Assembly (NCBI GenBank): GCA_945861025.1 | Contig: CAMASN010000003.1 | Coordinates: forward strand, 1-64,000 | Direction of reading: 5' to 3' | From: Ferrithrix thermotolerans DSM 19514 | GTDB lineage: Bacteria; Actinomycetota; Acidimicrobiia; Acidimicrobiales; Ilumatobacteraceae | Length of the DNA: 64,000 nt | Shown: piece by piece, positions 58,033 to 64,000 of the stretch | Layout of the letters: each line of letters opens with the position of its first letter | Numbering within the stretch: position 1 is the first letter of the stretch | Translations under genes and position numbers: made by a program | Notes under the pieces: generated by a model | Seen by the model: only the letters and a program-made list of their open reading frames with translations | Database searches by the model: none | What the model was told of the DNA's origin: nothing

Positions 58033-60420
58033 ATGCCCCCCATCTCAACGCACGGTCTGGCGCATCGAATGACCAAGCGTGTCGCCACGATGTGCGCCGC
58101 AAGCCTGTTCGCTGCGGTTGCTTGTGTGGCGGCCCCAACAAACTTCTCGTTGGCCCCGGCCGCTGCAACTGGTGGCGTGTTCGATGTCTCTGGCTGGGCG
58201 CCGTGGTGGCAGCCGCTCGATGCCTTGGCGGCATACACCGCTCATTCGTCGCAGTTCGGCGAGTTGTCGCCGTTCTTCTTCTCGGCTCAGGCCAACGGCA
58301 CCATCGCTACCAACGCATCTGCGGCCAGCAAGATTCAGGCCTACAAAGATGCCGCTGGCGCCGCCGGCAAGCCGCTGATTCCCACGGTTGTCGATGGCAA
58401 TGCAGCTCGCGTGATGGCCGGCATCTTGGCCGACCCCGCAGCTCGTACGAATCACATCTGGCAGTTGTTGGCGTTCGTGCTCGACGGTGGTTACGACGGC
58501 GTCGACCTCGATTACGAACAGTTCGCGTTCGCCGACGGCCGCTCAAGCTGGACCACCACGCGGCCACATTGGGTGGCGTTCATTACCGAGCTTTCGGCAG
58601 CGTTGCACTCGATTGGCAAGACACTCGAAGTCAGCGTGCCGCCCATCTACGACGGTGGCACCTCAGGCATCAGCGGCTACTGGGTATACGACTACGCAAT
58701 GCTCGGTCAGATGGTCGATCGCATCAGGGTGATGACCTATTCGTACAGCACCAGTTCGGCTGGCCCGATGGCGCCATATCTGTGGGTGAGCAACAGTATT
58801 GATGCTGCCATTGCAGTGTCGGGTCAGCCCGCCAAGATCGTGATGGGCATCCCGCTGTATGGCACCGACTGGATTACCAATGTCGATGGCAGTTGCCCAC
58901 TGGTGGTGCCTTCCGACATGAAGCTTTCGAAGAAGAGTTACGAGACTTCGCAGTTCCCAGCTTTGGCGCAACGCAAGGGCGCCACGCCGCTGTGGAATGG
59001 GTCGTTGCAGGAGCGCACCTTTACGTACACCGACTCAATCGGCGGACGAGACATCAATGGCGTCAGCGTGCGTTGCAACGTGGACCACACGGTGTTCTAC
59101 ATGGATCCCGATGGTGTGTATGCGCGCATTGCTCTGGCCAAGTCGAAAGGCATCAGCGGAGTTGCCTTTTGGGCACTTGGTAACGACGACGCCGCTACGT
59201 GGACAGCGGTCGATGCTGCAATGGCGGGCAGCCCGAATCCTGGTTACCTACAACTCACGCCAAACGTGGTGCCGCCGCCGCTGCCGGCCGTTGTGTCGGC
59301 CCTCCCAGCCCGATTTGTCGATACCCGCGCCGGGATGACCACCATCGACGGTCAGCACGCCGCACGCGGACTGCGCCTCAGCGGGTCGACTCTTGAAGTG
59401 CAGATAGCGGGGCGCGGTGTGGTGCCAACCAACGCCGAGTCGGTGGCCATCAATGTCACGGCAGTCGCGCTCGGCGAGGGCTACATCACGGTGTATCCGT
59501 GTGGTCAGCGGCCAAGCACATCGAACCTCAACGTGCGCGCGGGTCAGATCATTTCGAACAGCGTTGTCACCAAGCTCAGCATCACCGGAAGCATCTGCAT
59601 CTATAACCAGTCGCCGACGCATCTTGTCGTCGACATCTTTGGGGTGTTGTCGTCAACGACGTTCACGCCCGTACCGGCGCCTGCGCGCCTTCTCGACACG
59701 CGCCCAGGCGAACGAACCACCGATGGGCAAATGACCGGAGGTGGGGCGATGACTACCGGCTCGACCCTTGAGGTTCCGGTCGCAGGGCGAGGTGCAATGG
59801 GTTCGTCGGGCCAGACGGCAGTGCTCAATGTGACCATCGATGGCGCCACTACAAACGGCTATCTCACGCTGTGGGCGTGCGGCACCGAGCAACCCAAGAC
59901 CTCGAATATCAACTACGTTCCCGGCGTCACCGTTGCCAACGCAGTGGTCACTGCCCTAGGGGCCAATGGTTCGGTGTGTGTGTTCTCGTCGGGTGCCGCG
60001 CACGTCATCATCGACACGTTTGGCGAACTGTCGTCGGGCAAGTTTGCGCCGCTGGCTCAGCCCGCACGGTTGCTCGATACCCGACCCGGGCTATTCACCG
60101 TCGATCAACAATTCGCCGGCGAGGGCGTTCGTTCAGCAAACACTACGTTGGTGCTCGACGTCGGCGATCGAGCTGGCCTCGGAGCTTCGCCCGCTGCGGT
60201 GATCTTGAACGTAACGGTTGATGCCCCGGCGTTGAGTGGCTTCGTCACCGTGTACCCATGTGGCGGCGTGCGCCCCAATGTGTCGAACGTGAACTACGCG
60301 AGTGGCCAGACTCTACCGAACCTCGTGATCTCGGCGGTGTCGTCGGCCGGAACCCTGTGCGTGTTCACCTCGGTGAAGACTCACGTGATCGTCGACATCT
60401 TTGGGTCGCTCACACCCTGA
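58033..60420 (+). CDS. Secreted GH18-like protein with three surface repeats
   Basis: A 795-residue exported protein. A signal peptide (MTKRVATMCAASLFAAVACVAA) precedes a glycosyl hydrolase 18-type domain (about 40-400) whose DGVDLDYE motif (Asp155, Asp158, Asp160, Glu162) fits the chitinase/peptidoglycan-muramidase family. Three repeats of about 125 residues begin at roughly 426, 551 and 678 (ARFVDTRAG, ARLLDTRPG, ARLLDTRPG), each with a pair of Cys and ending VDIFG-LSS. The repeats probably act in cell-surface binding. ATG 58033 sits seven bases after TACGCT; ATG 58069 is possible. Neighbours give no clue. Confidence 0.83.
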   Translation: MPPISTHGLAHRMTKRVATMCAASLFAAVACVAAPTNFSLAPAAATGGVFDVSGWAPWWQPLDALAAYTAHSSQFGELSPFFFSAQANGTIATNASAASKIQAYKDAAGAAGKPLIPTVVDGNAARVMAGILADPAARTNHIWQLLAFVLDGGYDGVDLDYEQFAFADGRSSWTTTRPHWVAFITELSAALHSIGKTLEVSVPPIYDGGTSGISGYWVYDYAMLGQMVDRIRVMTYSYSTSSAGPMAPYLWVSNSIDAAIAVSGQPAKIVMGIPLYGTDWITNVDGSCPLVVPSDMKLSKKSYETSQFPALAQRKGATPLWNGSLQERTFTYTDSIGGRDINGVSVRCNVDHTVFYMDPDGVYARIALAKSKGISGVAFWALGNDDAATWTAVDAAMAGSPNPGYLQLTPNVVPPPLPAVVSALPARFVDTRAGMTTIDGQHAARGLRLSGSTLEVQIAGRGVVPTNAESVAINVTAVALGEGYITVYPCGQRPSTSNLNVRAGQIISNSVVTKLSITGSICIYNQSPTHLVVDIFGVLSSTTFTPVPAPARLLDTRPGERTTDGQMTGGGAMTTGSTLEVPVAGRGAMGSSGQTAVLNVTIDGATTNGYLTLWACGTEQPKTSNINYVPGVTVANAVVTALGANGSVCVFSSGAAHVIIDTFGELSSGKFAPLAQPARLLDTRPGLFTVDQQFAGEGVRSANTTLVLDVGDRAGLGASPAAVILNVTVDAPALSGFVTVYPCGGVRPNVSNVNYASGQTLPNLVISAVSSAGTLCVFTSVKTHVIVDIFGSLTP

Positions 60421-60447
60421 TTGAGCCCGCTGGCCAACAGTTGGGAC

Positions 60448-61464
60448 CTAGGAAGCGTCGCGGGCGCTGACGGCCCACGCAAGGCCCTCTGCGGGCAGCT
60501 CAACGGCAAGTTGCAGCTGCCAGCCCAGCGCCGGCTCGGCAGCGTCCCACCAGAACCATTGCAACTCACTGGCTAATGCACCGAGCACGTCGGGATTCGT
60601 TGGCCAATCGTTGCTGATGCCTCCGAGTGCAGCCACGAGCCACCACGCACCAAAGCGTCCGAGTGCAGTGCCCCGGCGTCGACCGAACGCTCCTCCGCTC
60701 GCGCCAGCCCATGTGAGCCATTGCAGTGCGTGCGCGGGCGTGATCGCGGTGATGTGGCCTCGTGCGACGCCGAGGGCTGTTACTGCATCGATGGCGCTGC
60801 CTTCGACACACACCACCTCGGCCTTGCCGTTTGATTCGGCGGTCCATGCCTCGACAAGTTGGCGAACAGCGAGGGTCACGTCGTCGTCAATGATTTCTTC
60901 ATAGCTCGAAGCGGCACTGCGGTCGAACTGCAGCGCGAGTTCGCTTGAAGAATCGGGCAACGCCGGAGCCTCAAATGTGGCCGAGTCGGGCTCATACACC
61001 GCAACCGGATAGACGGGTTCCCATGGCTGCAATGCGAACGGCATTTCAAGTACATCGGGCAACTCTGACGAATCGATTACTTCGCCACGGATGACGCGCT
61101 CGTGCGCTACAAATGCGGCGCGTGGTCCGGCGGGCAGCAGCGGCGCGAGCGATTGCCACGTGTGCGCCTGCGCGATGACCTCGGTGAGCGGCCCGATGCT
61201 GAACTTGCCGGTGTCTTCGTCGAGCACCTGCGCTGCCCACTCGGCAGGAGCGAGCAGCGCCAAGCGGTACTCGGCCAGAGTGGCGGCGGGCCAGAGTTGG
61301 CGGCCTGTAGACACGGCCCATCGGGCTCGATCGCGCAGATGCAGCAGCCCTTGCCAGTTGGCCGACGCGCAGCGTGAGTCGATGAGTCGAACCAGGCCAT
61401 CGAGATCGGCAGCGGTGATGAGTGCGTCGAGCGGCTCGTCGATGCTGTCTAGACCAGAGGCCAC
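60448..61464 (-). CDS. Unrecognised protein downstream of SCO1664-like gene
   Basis: A 338-residue protein not matched to any family I know. It is Trp-, Ala- and Asp-rich, with a helical N terminus, then LLPAGPRAAFVAHERVIRGEV, several acidic stretches (DSSSELALQF, EEIIDDDVTLAV), and WLTWAGASGGAFGRRRGTALGRFGAWWLVAAL, which reads as hydrophobic but interrupted. No signal peptide or clear membrane helix. The GTG start overlaps the SCO1664-like gene by 16 bases, so it is co-transcribed with that cluster and may work with it. Confidence 0.65.
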   Translation of the reverse strand: MASGLDSIDEPLDALITAADLDGLVRLIDSRCASANWQGLLHLRDRARWAVSTGRQLWPAATLAEYRLALLAPAEWAAQVLDEDTGKFSIGPLTEVIAQAHTWQSLAPLLPAGPRAAFVAHERVIRGEVIDSSELPDVLEMPFALQPWEPVYPVAVYEPDSATFEAPALPDSSSELALQFDRSAASSYEEIIDDDVTLAVRQLVEAWTAESNGKAEVVCVEGSAIDAVTALGVARGHITAITPAHALQWLTWAGASGGAFGRRRGTALGRFGAWWLVAALGGISNDWPTNPDVLGALASELQWFWWDAAEPALGWQLQLAVELPAEGLAWAVSARDAS

Positions 61465-62153
61465 GGATACCTGCGTCCGGACTCGTCGATAGGAAACTCG
61501 CCTTGCTGCAGTAGCCATTCGGCGCGCTCTTGAATAGCGAGGACTTCTTCGTCGACCAACAGCGCGGCAACCTCGAGCGGAACGCCTTCGAGTAGACGTT
61601 GTAACGGTGCAATGGATTCGTCGGGTAGCGACTCGCCACCAAATTCCCAGATCACCGTGCGCAGTTTGAACTCGGCAGCGAAGCACAGACCATGGTCAAT
61701 GCCCCACACTCGTTCGTCATAGCCAAGCAAGCAATGGCCGCTCTTGCGATCGGTGTTGTTGGCCACGATGTCGAGCACAGCCATCAACCGAAGTTGGTGG
61801 TGCAGGTCTTCGCGCTTTTCGAAAATGGTGAAGTAGTGCTCTTGGTGATCGGCTTCGACGAACCATTGCATCGAGCCTTCGCCGACCGGTCCTTCGCGGA
61901 GCACGGTGTGGGGCACAACGCCAAATCCCATCGCCTCGCTGAGCCGGTAGGCGGCTACCTCTCGGCGGTGGAGCCCTGGTTCGAAATCCCACAGCGGTCG
62001 TTCGCCGCGCAGTGGTTTGTAGATGGCTTGGCCCGCACCGTGTTCGCTGGTGAGGTTCACTAAGAATGTTGCGTTGCTGCTCCAGGGCATGCGGCCAACG
62101 ATTTCGATCTCGCCCGAGTAGAGCAGGTCGTGGATTAGTTCATTGTTGGACAT
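61449..62153 (-). CDS. SCO1664-type kinase-like protein
   Basis: A 234-residue protein of the actinobacterial SCO1664 family (distantly related to PI3/PI4-kinases). It has GRMPWSSNATFLVNLTSEHGAGQAIYKPLRGERPLWDF (ATP-site beta strands with Lys, in part), VVPHTVLREGPVGEGSMQWFVEAD, the catalytic-loop-like MAVLDIVANNTDRKSGHCLLG and metal-binding WGIDHGLCF. Substrate unknown. It overlaps DUF3090 by 19 bases and the next gene by 16. Confidence 0.85.
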   Translation of the reverse strand: MSNNELIHDLLYSGEIEIVGRMPWSSNATFLVNLTSEHGAGQAIYKPLRGERPLWDFEPGLHRREVAAYRLSEAMGFGVVPHTVLREGPVGEGSMQWFVEADHQEHYFTIFEKREDLHHQLRLMAVLDIVANNTDRKSGHCLLGYDERVWGIDHGLCFAAEFKLRTVIWEFGGESLPDESIAPLQRLLEGVPLEVAALLVDEEVLAIQERAEWLLQQGEFPIDESGRRYPWPLV

Positions 62154-62647
62154 GGGTGCCCGTTGGGTTCCATCGGCCTACCGCAGAACGCGCACGGTGC
62201 CCGACCCGCCGACACCACCGACTCGGTGTGCGCGCAGAAAGCCAATGCTTGATCGCGCTGCAGCAGCACGCGCACTTGGCCGCGATCGTCGAATGCTTCT
62301 TCGTCGGGTTCGCCGTCCTCGTCGACAGCGATGACCTCTTCGAGTTGGACCAAGAGTCGGTCGTTCTCGCGGTCGTAACCGAGCGCGATTGGGCCGAGCA
62401 CGAACGCTGCCTCGAACGGAGGCGGAGTCTCGAACGAAAGTGATCGTGGCAGTTCTGCCGAGGGCTCGAGGTCGGTCATTGCCGTACGGAGGAAGTCGGC
62501 GATGGCGGCCACTTGTTGCTTCTCGCATTTCACGGCCACGCTGATGTTGCCTTGGCGTGCGTACAGAAAAAATACGCGCTGGCCTGGAGCGCCTTGAGTC
62601 ACCGTGGTGAAGGCATCGACGTCGTCGAACTGAAAGAAGACTCCCAT
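62135..62647 (-). CDS. DUF3090 family protein
   Basis: A 170-residue actinobacterial DUF3090 protein with a beta-rich N terminus (QRVFFLYARQGNISVAVKCEKQQVAAI), the LGYDRENDRLLVQLEEV block and a C-terminal zinc-ribbon-like CAFCGRPMEPNGHPCPTMN (Cys-x2-Cys, His, Cys). Function unknown, nearly always encoded with the histidine phosphatase and SCO1664-like genes. It lies 12 bases after the phosphatase gene. Confidence 0.9.
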   Translation of the reverse strand: MGVFFQFDDVDAFTTVTQGAPGQRVFFLYARQGNISVAVKCEKQQVAAIADFLRTAMTDLEPSAELPRSLSFETPPPFEAAFVLGPIALGYDRENDRLLVQLEEVIAVDEDGEPDEEAFDDRGQVRVLLQRDQALAFCAHTESVVSAGRAPCAFCGRPMEPNGHPCPTMN

Positions 62648-62659
62648 GTGGTGGCCGAC

Positions 62660-63310
62660 TCAGCTTGGGCGTAGCTCGCTGAGCGAGCCGCCGGTTGAGT
62701 TGACGTTGAGCACGATTGGCCCACCCGCGGAGTAAGCAATCGCGCTGATTGAACACGTGGAGATCACGATGCGCTGGAACAGATCGATGTGAGTACCCAT
62801 GGCGTGCGCAACAGCGGCCTTGATTGGGTCGGCGTGCGACACGCACACAATGGTTCCGCCGGGATGTGTGGCTCGCAACCGGTCGAGCGTGCTGACCATG
62901 CGTGTTTGCATCTCAAGAAAGCTCTCGCCATTGGGAAAGCGAAAGGTGGATGGAGACCGCTGCACGGTGGTCCATTCGGGCAACTTCATCAGCGCCGAGA
63001 GTTCGGCGCCAGTCCAATCGCCGAAATCGCACTCAAGGAGACCTTTGTCGATACGCACCTTTTGGCCCAGTGCTTTAGCGATGGGCGCTGCGGTTTCGCG
63101 AGCCCGCTCGAGCGGTGATGCATAGATGGCATCGACCTTGGCCAAGCCGGCAATGCGATCGGCTGCCACTTGGGCTTGAGCACGGCCCTGATCGGCAAGG
63201 TGAAGGCCACTGGCGCGGCCGGGCAACAACTTGCCCGTGGTGGGGGTCTGTCCGTGACGAACCAACAACACAAGCGTTGGCGACGGACCGGCGGGAGGCT
63301 TCTTCGGCAT
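62660..63310 (-). CDS. Histidine phosphatase family protein (MSMEG_4193 type)
   Basis: A 216-residue phosphoglycerate-mutase-like phosphatase. LVLLVRHGQTPTTGKLLPGR carries the catalytic His (RHG), AIYASPLERARETAAPIA, LLECDFGDWTGAEL and VCVSHADPIKAAVAHAMG the second His. MSMEG_4193-type members are annotated as phosphomutases or phosphatases of unknown substrate. First of the DUF3090/SCO1664 cluster. ATG 63310 is divergent from the glycosylase gene. Confidence 0.92.
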   Translation of the reverse strand: MPKKPPAGPSPTLVLLVRHGQTPTTGKLLPGRASGLHLADQGRAQAQVAADRIAGLAKVDAIYASPLERARETAAPIAKALGQKVRIDKGLLECDFGDWTGAELSALMKLPEWTTVQRSPSTFRFPNGESFLEMQTRMVSTLDRLRATHPGGTIVCVSHADPIKAAVAHAMGTHIDLFQRIVISTCSISAIAYSAGGPIVLNVNSTGGSLSELRPS

Positions 63311-63361
63311 GTACCTGCAAATTTAGCCACGGTTCGGTGAATACGGCCTACTGTCGGCGGG

Positions 63362-64000
63362 ATGAGCGCTGCAACTTCGGACACGTCGAAGAGTCTCGAC
63401 CAACTGCGTCGCCGTGTGATCGACTGCCGCGCGTGCCCGCGGCTCGTTGAATGGCGCGAACAGGTATCGATCGACAAGCGGGCTTCGTATCGCGACGAAG
63501 AGTATTGGGGCCGGCCAATTCCTGGGTTTGGCGACCCGAAGGCGTCGATCATCGTGCTGGGTCTGGCGCCCGCTGCCCACGGAGCGAATCGAACTGGGCG
63601 GGTGTTCACTGGTGATCGCAGCGGCGACTGGCTATTCCGTGCGATGCACAAGGCAGGCTTGGCCAATCAGGCGTTGTCGCTCTCACGCAGCGATGGGCTC
63701 GAACTCGACAATGCGTGGGTCACGGCTGCAGTGAAATGCGCGCCTCCCGGCAACAAGCCTGAGACCAGCGAGCGTGACTCGTGCCGGCCGTTCTTGCAAC
63801 GCGAGTTCGCGCTGTTGCGTCACGCCAAAGTTGTGGTGTGCCTTGGCGGGTTCGCATATGAGGCGGCGTGCTCAGAGTTTGGGGTACGGCCCCGACCCAA
63901 GTTTGGGCATCTCGTTGAGGCGAGCACCGATTCTGGACTCACGTTGCTGTGCTCGTTTCATCCGAGCCAGCAAAACACCTTCACGGGTCGTTTGACCGAA
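63362..64000 (+). CDS. Family 5 uracil-DNA glycosylase (UDGb), truncated by the window end
   Basis: A Fe-S-containing uracil-DNA glycosylase fold, 213 codons visible with no stop. Cys22 and Cys25 (DCRACPRLVEW) and later Cys residues would bind the cluster; IIVLGLAPAAHGANRTGR (motif A of family 5) is followed by VFTGDRSGDWLF, WVTAAVKCAPPGNKPE, and CSFHPSQQNTFTGRL near the end (motif B). It acts in removing uracil and hypoxanthine-like bases from DNA. TACTGT (63349-63354) seven bases upstream of the ATG suggests a leaderless transcript. Confidence 0.9.
   Translation, partial: MSAATSDTSKSLDQLRRRVIDCRACPRLVEWREQVSIDKRASYRDEEYWGRPIPGFGDPKASIIVLGLAPAAHGANRTGRVFTGDRSGDWLFRAMHKAGLANQALSLSRSDGLELDNAWVTAAVKCAPPGNKPETSERDSCRPFLQREFALLRHAKVVVCLGGFAYEAACSEFGVRPRPKFGHLVEASTDSGLTLLCSFHPSQQNTFTGRLTE

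Noticed and set aside
60448-61686. Longer frame of the unknown gene starting at 61686
   Set aside because: The extra 74 codons lie wholly inside the SCO1664-like gene and are Arg-rich shadow sequence.
1-64000. CRISPR array, IS element, prophage, tRNA or rRNA
   Set aside because: No regularly spaced repeats, transposase or integrase motifs, or tRNA/rRNA-like sequences were noticed by eye; a covariance search for tRNA was not possible.

Overview
This 64 kb window is GC-rich bacterial chromosome from a high-GC Gram-positive (actinobacterial) genome. The evidence is two WhiB proteins, a SenX3-RegX3 type phosphate system, a PdtaS-type kinase beside a WhiB1-like protein, a paired ArsA-like ATPase operon of the mycobacterial Rv3679-Rv3680 (BagAB) type, class E sortases, DUF3107, and the actinobacterial trio histidine phosphatase / DUF3090 / SCO1664-like kinase. 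A complete System I cytochrome c maturation operon and many PxRLxDTRxG-type surface repeats point towards Acidimicrobiia rather than mycobacteria or streptomycetes; that placement is an inference. No rRNA, tRNA, CRISPR array, insertion sequence or prophage was seen. Coding density is high and many genes overlap by 1-19 bases, so most strand runs are probably operons.

Region by region. 0-8.3 kb: tatA, a WhiB2-like gene, then ppk1 and a phosphate block (pstB-phoU-senX3-regX3-MFS transporter) preceded by an 11-bp direct-repeat Pho box. 8.3-19 kb: a zincin-like protein with an altered metal motif, an epimerase-like SDR, an HtrA-like protein lacking the protease triad, moaE, mreB, a secreted sugar dehydrogenase, acyl-CoA thioesterase, nitroreductase and a methyltransferase. 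17.5-23 kb: a tightly packed minus-strand cluster (GT4 glycosyltransferase, methyltransferase, alpha/alpha-barrel protein, ALDH7-type dehydrogenase) with an aldose epimerase upstream, possibly a glycan pathway. 23-30 kb: dtd, lnt (with Ser in place of the catalytic Cys), a lipoprotein sortase and the coproporphyrin-type heme genes (hemE-hemH-hemY), then an SDR. 30-38.6 kb: a HelD/HelR-like RNA polymerase motor, a DtxR-family regulator, a helicase, a TetR regulator, a crotonase-fold protein and a second sortase.

38.6-45.1 kb: an uninterrupted ccmABC(D)EFGH(I) operon, in line with the heme genes nearby. 45-50 kb: proline-rich membrane proteins, SixA-like phosphatase, sulfite-oxidase-like Mo protein, and a SufR-like Fe-S regulator divergent from an Mrp/ApbC Fe-S carrier. 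50-57.9 kb: DUF3107, BagAB-like ATPases, PdtaS, WhiB1, GDPD, a diacylglycerol-kinase-like protein, and etfBA. 58-64 kb: a secreted GH18-like protein with three surface repeats, the SCO1664/DUF3090/phosphatase cluster with one unrecognised extra gene, and a family-5 uracil-DNA glycosylase cut by the window end.

A recurring non-coding theme is short tandem repeats (8-17 bp units) directly after stop codons, sometimes followed by long perfect inverted repeats. Many start codons were chosen by family length, overlap with the upstream gene or a visible Shine-Dalgarno; alternatives are noted.
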